64,000 bases of DNA, taken from the NCBI RefSeq assembly GCF_024519435.1, contig NZ_JALJRZ010000001.1, forward strand, positions 1-64,000. Reading direction: 5' to 3'. Below, piece after piece: positions 1 through 9,100 of the stretch; within the stretch, counting starts at the first letter, position 1, and each line of letters opens with the position of its first letter. Both the position numbers and the translations under genes were made by a program. Source of the stretch: Terrabacter sp. Ter38 (GTDB lineage: Bacteria; Actinomycetota; Actinomycetes; Actinomycetales; Dermatophilaceae). A model generated the notes under the pieces. That model was not told the DNA's origin and made no database searches. It saw only the letters and a program-made list of their open reading frames with translations.

Positions 1-1
1 C

Positions 2-220
2 CCCGCGCCGGCGACCATCCCGCTGAAGGTGGGTGAGACGCTGACGATCGTTGTCACCAGCGACCACGCCGACGAAGTGCACGCGCACGGCTTCGAGATC
101 GAGCAAGAGATCAAGCCAGGCGTCCCCGCGTCGCTCGAGCTGACCGGCGCGACTCCCGGGGTGTACGAGGTGGAGATGCACCATCCGGCTCTGACGCTGC
201 TGCAGGTTGCGGTCAGTTGA
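2..220 (+). CDS. Cupredoxin-domain protein, 3' end only
   Basis: This is an open frame running in from the left window edge, so the 5' end and any signal peptide are missing. The 72 visible residues end in a blue-copper-like beta-sandwich pattern: an 'HAHGFE' segment, then 'PGVYEVEMHHPAL', which resembles the C-terminal Cys/His/Met loop region of cupredoxins. The usual copper cysteine is not seen here, and histidines dominate. Small secreted cupredoxin-like proteins of this kind are common in Actinobacteria, often near copper genes. GTG at position 29 could serve as an internal start, but the frame is open and similar in character upstream of it. Function beyond a copper or redox fold cannot be said. 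It ends just before an IS remnant and may be chromosomal rather than part of the element. Confidence 0.6.
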   Translation, partial: PAPATIPLKVGETLTIVVTSDHADEVHAHGFEIEQEIKPGVPASLELTGATPGVYEVEMHHPALTLLQVAVS

Positions 221-274
221 GCAGACCACGTCGTGACCACAGCCACCGTGACCTGGGCCTCGGCAGTCCAGTTC

Positions 275-850
275 TCACTCGTCGCTCCCGCCCACGGAGT
301 CGGAAGCCAGCAGCGGCCTGGAACACCAAGCCTGCATGTCCTCGATCACCCGGTCCGTGATCCGGCTGACGGCGTCCTTGGAGATGCTCGCGCCGTATAC
401 CTCGGCGAAGTGCGCACTGATCTCTCCGGTACTCAAACCCTTGGCATACAACGAGCTCGTGACCGCGTCCACGTCCGTCAGGCGCCGCTGCCGCTTCCGG
501 ACGATGACCGGCTCGAACCTGCCGTCCCGGTCCCGGGGGACCTCGATGGTGACCTTGCCGGCGTTGTCCGTCAGGACCGTCTTGGCGCGAGTCCCGTTGC
601 GGGAGTTGCCGCCGTTGCGGCCGGCGACCTCATGCTTGTCGTAGCCGTCGTGCTCGCTCATCTCCTCCTCGAGCGCGGACTCGAGGACCTGTTTGGTGAT
701 CGCCTTGAGCAGCCCGTCCGGGCCGGTCAGATCCTCACCCCTGGCCCGAGCGGCCTTGACCAGCTCACGCACCGCGTCACGCTCGACCTGAGCCGCCGTG
801 CGCGTCTTCCCTTCCTTACCAGGGCTCACGCCCTCCAGCTTCTCGGTCAT
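275..850 (-). pseudogene. IS256-family transposase, C-terminally truncated
   Basis: The start at 850 gives MTEKLEGV. The reading matches the N-terminal half of IS256/Mutator-type transposases: a helical region, the 'LESALEEEMSEHDGY' segment, 'GNSRNGTRAKTVLTDNAGKV', 'PRDRDGRFEPVIVRKRQ', then the 'SLYAKGLSTGEISAHFAEVYG' stretch. Family members are around 400 residues. Here the match stops after 'WCSRPL' and a short unrelated tail follows, so the catalytic Asp-Asp-Glu region is largely lost. Upstream of the start, about 883-925, is a segment that could be the IS terminal repeat. This is a dead remnant. Confidence 0.85.
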
Positions 851-1002
851 GACCAGACCCTTCCCGCTGAACAATCAGCGACTTGGACCAGTTACACCCT
901 TTTCCGGACACTCCCGATCTCAGCGCGTTCTTCTCTGTTTACATCTCGGCCGAGGCGGGTGGGCTCCTTTGGGGCTTGCGGTCGGGGCGTTACCCGAGAA
1001 GA

Positions 1003-2469
1003 TCACCTGAGGCGTCCGCTGCCGGATGTCGCCGCCGGAAGAGCGCGTGTCTGACTGTGGTGATGCGCGAGTGGATCAGGTTTCAGGCCAAGTGTTTTCG
1101 CTGCGTCATTACCGTTGGGGCCGCTGAGGTAGGCAGCGGCTCCGGCTGCCGTCTTGGCTCCTTCTATGGCCCGGTCTGCTGCTCGCATGAGTGCTTCCCT
1201 GACGATGTCGGGGAGCGCGACGGGTCGGTCATGAGCGTGGTCGACGGGCCGCACCCAGGACTCGGTGGAGGCGTTGCCGTACGGGCCACGCGCCTCGAGC
1301 GCCATCGCCATGGTGTTCACGCCGCGAGCCGACCCGAGCAGGTCTGGATCCTCAGTGGACTCTCGGAGGGCATAGGCGAGGTCTGCAGAGGTTGCGAGAC
1401 CCAGCTGCAGCGTCCGGGACACCTGTTTCAGATCGACCGTGGCGGCGAGGACTTCGATGCTCGCCAGGCCGGAGCGGTCGTGAATGATCTCGCGCGTCGC
1501 GGCTCGGATCTCGTTGGCCGCGTTGACCAGGTCAGGGCCTGGTCGGCGTCCGCGGGACGGTGCGAGCTGCGGCCACACGGTCGCGAGCCCGACCCAGCTC
1601 GCTTGGGCGGACTCCAGCGCCGGCGCGAGGCGAGTGCGGTACGCGCCGGGTTCGATCGCGCCGGACCCGGACCCGGCGCGCAGCAGCGTCTGGCTGGTGA
1701 AGGCGATGTGCGCCTGGGTCTGCGCGATGAGCGCGATCGTCCCGGCGGTCGGGGCGCCGGACAAGGAGCGGTGCGCCTGGATGTCCCACGTGGCCAGCGC
1801 CTGCCGCAGCCGATCTGGCTCGGCGGGTGGTTTGTGTTCGCCGTGCAACGCTGTGGGGAAGGTGCCGGCGACGTAGGAGCCGGCGAGCTGTTCGAAGGCG
1901 GCCACTCGGTCGCGTGCCTCCACGGTGCGCTTCCGCGACTCAGGAGGTACCGCGGCGCGCCTGGTCGCGGACAGGGCGGTGAGGTCGCGCAGGTCGCGGT
2001 TCAGAGCGACCTGCACGCCGTGGGCGCCGACATAGAGGACGTGCATCAACCGTGCCTTGGCGGCGTCGAGGTCCGCTTCGACTTCGGGGCGCATGGGGCG
2101 GACATCGGTGCGGCGGCGCGGCAACAGCTCAGCGGCTGTCGTGAGGTTTTCGCACACCGTGAGCAGCCGGTCGTCGCCGAGGCCAGTCCCGGGCCATGGG
2201 CTCCTCCGGGAGGCCTTCATCAGGTTGTTGTTCATCGTCTGGAGCTGCTTCATCAGGTCCTGAGCAGAATTGTGACGCTCGGATTGGCCTGCGTGTGGGG
2301 ACGGTTCGGGGAACGCGCGCCACAGATCGGCGGCGGCTTCGACGACCTCGCCCCATGTCCGGATCATGACCCGGCCGTCCATCAGCGGGGTGTCCATGAG
2401 CACCTCGCGCACGAGCAGATCGCTGTCCAGCAGCAGCTCCCCGAGGCTGCGGCCCTCGCGGGCGGGCAT
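1003..2469 (-). CDS. Conserved hypothetical protein, 488 aa
   Basis: The start at 2469 is an ATG overlapping the stop of the upstream gene (TGATG), so the two genes are translationally coupled. An in-frame extension further upstream exists but is a shadow of that gene. The product is soluble and helix-rich ('MPAREGRSLGELLLDSDLL' onward), with no transmembrane segment, signal peptide or P-loop that I can see. No family is recognised. The last 20 or so residues are rich in Ser/His/Arg and unlike the rest. They end close to the IS256 remnant, so the original C-terminus may have been replaced when the IS inserted. Its location near the conjugation genes suggests an element gene, but no role can be assigned. 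Confidence 0.6.
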   Translation of the reverse strand: MPAREGRSLGELLLDSDLLVREVLMDTPLMDGRVMIRTWGEVVEAAADLWRAFPEPSPHAGQSERHNSAQDLMKQLQTMNNNLMKASRRSPWPGTGLGDDRLLTVCENLTTAAELLPRRRTDVRPMRPEVEADLDAAKARLMHVLYVGAHGVQVALNRDLRDLTALSATRRAAVPPESRKRTVEARDRVAAFEQLAGSYVAGTFPTALHGEHKPPAEPDRLRQALATWDIQAHRSLSGAPTAGTIALIAQTQAHIAFTSQTLLRAGSGSGAIEPGAYRTRLAPALESAQASWVGLATVWPQLAPSRGRRPGPDLVNAANEIRAATREIIHDRSGLASIEVLAATVDLKQVSRTLQLGLATSADLAYALRESTEDPDLLGSARGVNTMAMALEARGPYGNASTESWVRPVDHAHDRPVALPDIVREALMRAADRAIEGAKTAAGAAAYLSGPNGNDAAKTLGLKPDPLAHHHSQTRALPAATSGSGRLR

Positions 2470-2849
2470 CAGCCGTGCTCTCCAAGGAGGTCGCAGAGCG
2501 CGACGACGACGCGGCTGCCGCCGACGGGCAGCGCCTCGATCGGGACCGTTCGGGTCAGGGCCTCCGCCGCCTGCACCAGCTCGAGCGGGTCGCCTCGGTC
2601 CGGGCGCGACACTGAGGGCTGGATATCGTCGTGCTCGACGGCGGCGGGCAGCAGGCCGCGGGCCTGGCTGGCTGCGAATGTAGCGCCCAGGCCGAGGTCC
2701 GACAGGGCGAAGGACTCCTCCAGCCCGGGCTGCGGGTCGGCAGCCAGGATGCTCAGGCAGCGGTCGGCTGCAGCCTGCAGGAGCAGGGCCACCCCGCCGA
2801 TCACCGCCAGACCATCGTTGCCCGTCGTCGTCTCCGTCTTCGACGTCAT
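2469..2849 (-). CDS. Small hypothetical protein, 126 aa
   Basis: The ATG at 2849 gives MTSKTETTTGNDGLAVIGG. It is the first gene of a two-gene minus-strand unit and its stop overlaps the start of the 488-residue gene by one base. The sequence is a mostly helical small protein with a hydrophobic central part ('AVIGGVALLLQAAADRCLS'). No domain is recognised. The pair is divergently arranged relative to the M48-like membrane gene at 3059, so the roughly 200 bp between them probably carries both promoters. Confidence 0.55.
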   Translation of the reverse strand: MTSKTETTTGNDGLAVIGGVALLLQAAADRCLSILAADPQPGLEESFALSDLGLGATFAASQARGLLPAAVEHDDIQPSVSRPDRGDPLELVQAAEALTRTVPIEALPVGGSRVVVALCDLLGEHG

Positions 2850-3058
2850 GGCGCGTCCCTTCTTCGTCGGATCTGGCCGTCTTCATCCACGCAGACAGCG
2901 GGCGCGGCGGACCGCCCCGCCGCGGGCCTGTGGATAACCCACGGGGTGTCGGTGCGTCGTCGGACACTGTTCTCACGGACAAAAGCCGGGCAGCCGCCTG
3001 CTGACGATCAGCCGGAGCACGACGGGCGGCGTTGTCGCTCGGCTTGGGGGTGGGTGTG

Positions 3059-3937
3059 ATGGGAGTACGGCTGACCACGCTGCTGGCGCAGACGCCGGGT
3101 ATAGGCGTCAGCACCGTTGCGATGGCGACGCTGCCCCCGTTGCTGCCGGGCCCGCTCGGCTGGGTCGTCTTCCTCGGCGCACTATCCCTGGCGGTCGCCC
3201 TGCTTGGCGGCGCCGGCGAACCGGCCGCGGTACGTGCGCTGTTCGGTGCGCGGGCGTTGACGCCAGCCGAGGCCGCCGCACTGGCTCCGGCGATCGTTCT
3301 GCTCTGCCGGCGCGGCCTGGGGCCGCCGCTGGTTCGCCTCTACCTCTGGCCCGGAGGACCGGCGGTGGCCGCGACAGGAGCCGGCCGCCGGTCCGTTCTC
3401 GTCTCCGCAGAGATGGTGTCGCAGGTCCGTCGGGGCCGGCTCCCGCCGGAGCAGGCAGCCGCGGTGATCGCCCACGCGGCGGGTCTCGTCCGAGTCGGGG
3501 CCCTCCGGTCCGAGCTGGCGGTGCAGCTGTGGACCATCCCGTGGCGGTTCCTGCGCGGCCTCGCCCGCGCCGTTGGCGCGGCAGGCGGGCGCCTGCCGCT
3601 GGTGGCGCTGATGTGGCGGGCACGTTTCGTCGTGGGCCTGATCGCCCTCGGCCAAGGCGTCAGCACCGGCCCGCCCGAGGCTGTCGTGGCCGGCGCGTTG
3701 AGTGCGGCCGTCGTCGGGTTGAGCTACCTCGTGCCCCGGTGGGAGCGAGCGTGGGCCGCGCGGCTGCAGGCCATCGGGGACGAGGAGGTCGCTCGCATCG
3801 GTCTGGCATCGGCGTTGGCTGATTTCCTGCTGCGGCAGTCACGCTCGGCCGCCACGTTCGAACGGGTCCACGCTCTCGAGCTTGCTCACGCCTCCCTGCA
3901 GCCGTCGGGTCCACAGGATAGGACGAGGCGACGCTGA
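3059..3937 (+). CDS. Membrane protein resembling a degenerate M48 peptidase
   Basis: The ATG at 3059 is preceded by a G-rich SD-like stretch (3046-3052); a further 9 codons upstream are possible. The 292-residue product has a hydrophobic N-terminal segment ('GWVVFLGALSLAVALLGG') and two more around residues 185-230. Its layout is that of M48-type membrane metallopeptidases such as BlaR1/HtpX-like actinobacterial proteins. The segment 'PPEQAAAVIAHAAGLVR' lines up with the family's 'AVIAHELGH' zinc motif, but the catalytic Glu and second His are replaced (HAAGL). If the family assignment is right it is a pseudoenzyme. Proteins like this recur on actinobacterial conjugative elements, but their role is unknown. 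Confidence 0.6.
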   Translation: MGVRLTTLLAQTPGIGVSTVAMATLPPLLPGPLGWVVFLGALSLAVALLGGAGEPAAVRALFGARALTPAEAAALAPAIVLLCRRGLGPPLVRLYLWPGGPAVAATGAGRRSVLVSAEMVSQVRRGRLPPEQAAAVIAHAAGLVRVGALRSELAVQLWTIPWRFLRGLARAVGAAGGRLPLVALMWRARFVVGLIALGQGVSTGPPEAVVAGALSAAVVGLSYLVPRWERAWAARLQAIGDEEVARIGLASALADFLLRQSRSAATFERVHALELAHASLQPSGPQDRTRRR

Positions 3938-4168
3938 CAGGCGACTCGAGCGACGCCGCGCGCGTGGTCCGGCAGGCCGGGCCATTGACGCTCACGCCCA
4001 CACGTCACCGCCTTGGGCACCGGTGCCGTCGCGAGTGACCTTCACAAGGAGGGCGCGGGTCCCCTCTGAACTCGATCGCGTTCTTCACGAGTCGTTGTCT
4101 CATCCCGTGCACCGCCCAGTCGAGGCGTCCGACGCATGCCACCGGCCGGCCTGCGAGCTCACCGCGTC

Positions 4169-5251
4169 TCAGCGGTGTGGTCCGTCAGGGCCGCGCCCGG
4201 CCGGGGGCTTCGGTGGCTCGCGGGTCGCGTGGCGCAGCTCCTCCGACGTGGACGATGCGGACGGGTCACGGCCGGGTCCGTCGAGGTCGTCCGGGACGGT
4301 CCAGGTCCGTGGGTCCATCCCGAGCTCCAGGGCCACCTCGATGAGGCGGGTCATCTGGTACGCGGTCCCCGCCGGGACGCGGTCCAGAGCGACGCGCGCC
4401 TTGAGGGCGTCGCCGTCTAGCCAGTGCGCGAACGCGGTCAACGACGCCACCGGCGCCACCGGTGACTCCGGCCACGTGGCTGATTCGGGTGACTCAGCGC
4501 TCTCGGGGCAGCGCGTCAGCAGGTCGCGCCACAGCTCGGCGTGACGGGATGCCGTCGAGCGTTCCATCGACGCCCAGGCTTGATCCCGGAGCGGGGTGTG
4601 CTGCACGTCGGCGATCAGGCGCGCCGCATCAGCGTCCGGCAGGACGGTGTGGCCGGCCGCCGCGCGGGCCAGCGTGGTGGTGATCCACACCCGCTCGGCG
4701 TGGCCGCCGCGGGCAGCCGCCGCGGCGCGCTCGGCCGCGAGAGCCATCAGCTCGCCCGGGACCGGGTGGCCAGGGGCGTACGCCTGCCGCAGATCCCCCG
4801 GCGTCGCGAACGGTGTCGGACGCTCCAGCACGAGGAACTCCGCCGTCATCAGGTCCCGGTCGCTCTGGGTCACCTCACCGCGGTTCGGTCCGTCCAGACG
4901 CGCCCAGCCGTCGCCGTCGACCGCCACGGCGCCGATCACCGGGATCGCCGGTTCGAGCCGTTCCCGGACGGTGTCGCACACCTCACGTGCCAGGTCCGGC
5001 TGGTCCGTGTACGCGAGCAGCACGACCCCCACCCCCGTCCCGACACCCGTGCCGGCATACGTCCGGGCGAGCCCCTCAGCGACCGCTTCCTGCTGGGTGA
5101 CCCCGTGCGGCAGGTTCACTCTCGCGACCGGGGCCTGGCCGGTTACCTCGGGGACGACCACGAGGGAGTCCTGCGGGTGCACTCCGAGGAAGTGCGGGAC
5201 CGCCGCAACCACCTCGCTCATGCTGTGCAGCACGAGGTTCTCCTGGCTCAC
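4169..5251 (-). CDS. DUF4192 domain-containing protein
   Basis: The start chosen is GTG at 5251 because AAGGAG lies six bases upstream of it; a longer frame to 5284 lacks such a site. The first 40 residues include 'MSEVVAAVPHFLGVHPQDSL', which is the hallmark opening of DUF4192 proteins. These are about 350-400 residues in Actinobacteria, and this one is 360. The body alternates beta strands and helices with no obvious catalytic motif. The C-terminus is a Pro/Ser/Glu-rich tail. DUF4192 has no established biochemical role, and copies are frequent on actinobacterial plasmids and ICEs next to relaxase genes, as here. Confidence 0.85.
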   Translation of the reverse strand: MSQENLVLHSMSEVVAAVPHFLGVHPQDSLVVVPEVTGQAPVARVNLPHGVTQQEAVAEGLARTYAGTGVGTGVGVVLLAYTDQPDLAREVCDTVRERLEPAIPVIGAVAVDGDGWARLDGPNRGEVTQSDRDLMTAEFLVLERPTPFATPGDLRQAYAPGHPVPGELMALAAERAAAAARGGHAERVWITTTLARAAAGHTVLPDADAARLIADVQHTPLRDQAWASMERSTASRHAELWRDLLTRCPESAESPESATWPESPVAPVASLTAFAHWLDGDALKARVALDRVPAGTAYQMTRLIEVALELGMDPRTWTVPDDLDGPGRDPSASSTSEELRHATREPPKPPAGRGPDGPHR

Positions 5252-5383
5252 GATGCTCTCCTTCGTCTCGGACGGCACGGTCACCCACCAAAGCCACGTC
5301 GGTGGCCGTGGCGATCACGTCACGCCCAGCTGCCGCGACGCCCGCGGCCGCGGCTCGAGGGCCTCGACCGCCACGGTCACGTC

Positions 5384-5803
5384 TCAGGGGGTTGTCTCAG
5401 GGGGTTTCTGCGTGCGATGCACCGTCGGGCGCTCTGGCGGCTGCCGACCCTGATTCCAGGTTCCGGCCAGGGCGCTGTCGGTCGTCCCCAGACGGCGCAG
5501 CCGCGTGATCTCCCGCGGGGTCAGGCTTGGGCCACACCACTGCGCCGCCTCCGCCACGCTCACGTGCTCACCGTCGAACAGCTGGCGCAGCGCCGCACCC
5601 GCGCGCTGCTCGTACGTGATGACGGCCGCGTCCCGCTCCCCCAGGGCGACCAGCACGGTCGTGGCTAGGGCGGCCAGCCGCTTGTCCCGCTCCTGCCGGT
5701 GAGCGCGCACCTTCGCCTGCGCGGCCAGGGCGGCGCGGCGCGCCGCCTGCCGCACCGACGCCCGCCCCGGTCGCCCAGAACGTTCACTAGTGGGTTCACT
5801 CAT
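5384..5803 (-). CDS. Small basic hypothetical protein, 139 aa
   Basis: The ATG at 5803 has GAGGG about seven bases upstream. The N-terminal half is a long, Arg/Ala-rich helix ('RQAARRAALAAQAKVRAHRQ'). The second half has a helix-turn-helix-like segment ('VSVAEAAQWCGPSLTPREI'), so DNA binding is plausible. It sits upstream of DUF4192 in the same orientation and diverges from the relaxase gene. That placement would suit an accessory oriT-binding protein or repressor acting on the repeat-rich 5804-6117 region. No family was recognised, and this role is inference from position. Confidence 0.6.
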   Translation of the reverse strand: MSEPTSERSGRPGRASVRQAARRAALAAQAKVRAHRQERDKRLAALATTVLVALGERDAAVITYEQRAGAALRQLFDGEHVSVAEAAQWCGPSLTPREITRLRRLGTTDSALAGTWNQGRQPPERPTVHRTQKPPETTP

Positions 5804-6117
5804 GATCAGCCCTCACGACGGCATGGCTTGTGTCATCGACGTAAGCCGCGAGATCGCTCCCCAGCGATCAGTCCCCCACCGATCAGTACCGACCGTCCGA
5901 CCTCGCCATTCGAGCCTGACATCGCGACGACGTCGCGACGTCGCGCCTCGACACGCCGCGCCGCCCGACCTGACCCCGACGAGATCCCCCACCTGACCGG
6001 CGCTGACCCAAGCCCGTACCCCCACCGAAACTGCAACCGCTCATGTCACACACACCTCATGCATTACCGGTCGTTTACGTTTCAACGATGTGATCCTCTG
6101 GACACGAGGATCGGGCT
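5804..6117. promoter_or_regulatory. Divergent intergenic region, candidate oriT/operator
   Basis: No gene lies here. The region separates a small DNA-binding-like gene (minus) from the relaxase (plus). It holds an 8-bp direct repeat, CGATCAGT, at 5865-5872 and 5880-5887. It also holds two overlapping palindromes: CGCGACG-A-CGTCGCG at 5923-5937 and CGCGACGTCGCG at 5934-5945. Finally there is a GATCCTC/GAGGATC inverted repeat at 6092-6112. MobF relaxases commonly have oriT directly upstream with inverted repeats beside nic. The oriT call is inference from position and symmetry. Confidence 0.45.
6092..6112 (+). promoter_or_regulatory. Inverted repeat enclosing the relaxase Shine-Dalgarno
   Basis: GATCCTC (6092-6098) and GAGGATC (6106-6112) are perfect 7-bp arms around a 7-base loop. 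The second arm contains GAGGA, the only good SD for the relaxase, spaced seven bases from TTG 6118 and ten from GTG 6121. In mRNA the hairpin would hide the SD. In DNA it could be a relaxase or repressor binding site. Confidence 0.5.
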
Positions 6118-9100
6118 TTGGTGGGTGTGACGATGTCCATTCACAAGCTGACGGCCGGGAGCGGGTACGACTACCTGACCCGTCAGGTCGCGGCCCAGGA
6201 CGCCACCGACAAGGGCCATACCGGCCTGGCCAGCTACTACGAGCAAAAGGGTGAGACGCCCGGGGTGTGGGTCGGCTCCGGGATGGCCGGCATTGACGGC
6301 CTGCAGGTCGGGGACGTCGTCACAGCCGAGCAGATGCAGGCCCTCTTCGGCTCCGGCCACCACCCTCTCGCGCAGCAACGACTGGACCGGCTGGCGGGCC
6401 CGGACCTGACCGCGCTCGACTACCGGACGGTGACCCGTCTCGGGGCGCCGTACAAGGTCTATCCGAGTGATGTCAGCGCGTTCCGGATCGAGGTGGCCCG
6501 CCGCATCGCCGAGCTCGCGTCCACGCTCGACGAAGGCTCGGACGCCGCGGTCCCGCTGCAGGAGCGGGCTCGGGTTCGGACCGAGGTGGCGATCGAGTTG
6601 TTCCGCGCCGAGCACGGCCGGGACCCCGCGAGTGGTTCGGACGGCGCCCGGGAGATCGCCGCGACGATCGCGAAACACTCCCGGCCCCGGACGACCGCGG
6701 TCGCCGGCTACGACCTGACCTTCTCCCCCGTCAAGAGCGTGAGCACCCTTTGGGCTGTGTCTGATCCGGCGACGGCCGCGGCCATCGAACGCGCCCACGT
6801 GGCGGCCGTGCAGGACGCGCTGCGGTTCCTGGAGGAGCACGCCCTGTTCACCCGCACCGGCGCAAACGGGGTCCGCCAGGTCGAGGTCCGGGGGCTGGTG
6901 GCGACGGCGTTCACGCACCGGGACTCCCGGGCCGGGGACCCGGACCTGCACACCCACGTCGCTGTCGCGAACAAGGTCCAGACCCTCGACGGGCGCTGGC
7001 TCAGTATCGACGGGCGGGTCCTGTTCAAGGCCAACGTGTCCGCGTCCGAGACCTACAACACCGCCCTCGAGAAGCACCTCCACGCCAACCTCGGCCTGCG
7101 CTTCACCCAGCGTGCAGGGTCCGATGTCGGTAAGCGTCCGATCCGGGAGGTGGTCGGCGTCGACGCCCGCCTGAACGAGCGCTGGTCGGCCCGGCGGGCA
7201 GCTGTCGAGACCCGCCGCGGCGAGCTCGCCCAGGCCTTCCAGCACGCCCACGGCCGTCCCCCGACCGCGGTCGAGTCGATCCAGCTGGCGCAGCAGGCGA
7301 CCTTGGAGACCCGGCACGCCAAGAAGGACCCGCGCCCCCTGATTGAGCAACGGACCACGTGGCGTCGACAGGCCCTCGAGGTCCTTGGCGACGAGGACGC
7401 CCTCGAGGCGATGGTCCGGGCAGCCACCGCACCGCAGACACCCGGACAGGCGGGCCTCAGGTCTCATATCGAGGCGCCCGGCGCAGCGGTTGATCAGCGG
7501 ATAGACGCGGCGTTGATCGACACGGCGTGGGTCGAGGCGACCGCTGCCTCGATCGTCGCCACGTTGGAGTCGAGCCGCAGCACGTGGCAGGTGTGGCACG
7601 TCCGGGCCGAGGCACAACGCCGAGTCAGATCCGCCGAACCTGACAGTCCCCACGTCCGCGCCGGCGTTCGGGCCGGCGACGTCGACGCGGTCGTGGGGCT
7701 TCTCGTCGACGAGGTCCTGGACCGCCGGTCGGTACGCCTGACCGACCAGGACGACGGGATGAGGGAACCGGCGCAGCTGCGCCGCCGGGACGGCGCCAGC
7801 GTCTACACGGTCCACGGCGCCGACCAGTACACCTCCGCCGCCGTCCTCGCCGCCGAACACCGCCTGCTCGAGGCCGCCGGACGCCTCGACGGGACCGCGG
7901 CCGCGACCCGCGATGTGGAGCTGGCGCTGTTCGAGTCCGCCGCGAACGGGGTCACCCTCAACGCCGGACAGACAGCCCTGGTCCGCGCCATGGCGACCTC
8001 CGGGGCCCGGCTGCAGCTGGCGATCGCACCTGCCGGGGCCGGGAAGACGACCGCCCTGCGGGCGCTGGCCACGGCCTGGGGCAACGGCGGCGGCCACGTC
8101 ATCGGGCTCGCCCCCTCAGCAGCCGCCGCGGCCGTCCTGCGCGACCAGATCAGCGCCGCTACAGCGGCCTCCACGTCCGAGGCCGGCGCGCACACCGGCG
8201 GCGTTCCGGGCGATGTCGGCACCGCCAACACGTCAGGGCCGGCGTCAGCCGTCACGGACACCCTCGCCAAGCTCACCTGGTCCATCACCCACGGCGAGCT
8301 GCCCGATTGGGCCGCCAACATCGGCCGGGACAGCCTCGTCGTGGTCGATGAGGCAGGCATGGCCGACACCCTCACCCTCGACACCGTCGTGCAGTTCGTC
8401 ACCGCCCGGGGCGGGTCCGTCCGGCTCATCGGGGATGACCAGCAGCTCGCCGCGATCGGCGCAGGCGGGGTCCTTCGCGACATCGCCCACCGCCACGGGG
8501 CGCTGCGTCTGACCGAGCTGCTGCGCTTCACCGACCCCGCCGAAGCCGCCGCCACCCTCGCCCTCCGCGACGGGGCGCCCGAGGCCCTCGGGTTCTACCT
8601 CGACCAGCACCGCGTCCACGTCGGCGACCCCGCCACCACCACCGAGGACATCTTCACCGCCTGGCGCGCCGACACCGACCGCGGCCTGGACGCGATCATG
8701 CTCGCCCCCACCCGCGAGCTCGTCGCCCAGCTCAACCACCGCGCCCGCACCCACCGCCTCCAGCGCCAACACCCCAGTGCCGGCACCGGCGCCGGCTCAA
8801 ACGCTGAGGTCACTCTGGCGGACGGGAACGCCGCCTCGGTCGGTGACCTCGTCATCACCCGGACCAACGACCGCCGGCTACGAGTGAGCGCCACGGACTG
8901 GGTCAAGAACGGCGACCGGTGGACCGTCCTGGACGTCAGCGACGACGGCCGGATACGCGTCCAGAACACCCGCCACCGACGCACCATCACCCTGCCCGCC
9001 GGGTACGTGACCGCCTCGACGGAGCTCGGCTACGCCACCACGGTCCACGCCGCGCAAGGCGTCTCCGCTGACACCATGCACGGCCTGGCCAGCGGGCAGG

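Noticed and set aside
883-2937. Long plus-strand open frame opposite the 488- and 126-residue genes
   Set aside because: It is antisense to two well-coupled genes, is Arg/Gly/Ala-rich without motifs, and results from high GC.
6082-8097. 671-codon minus-strand frame
   Set aside because: It lies opposite the relaxase domain, which has clear catalytic motifs. The minus reading has no domain features.
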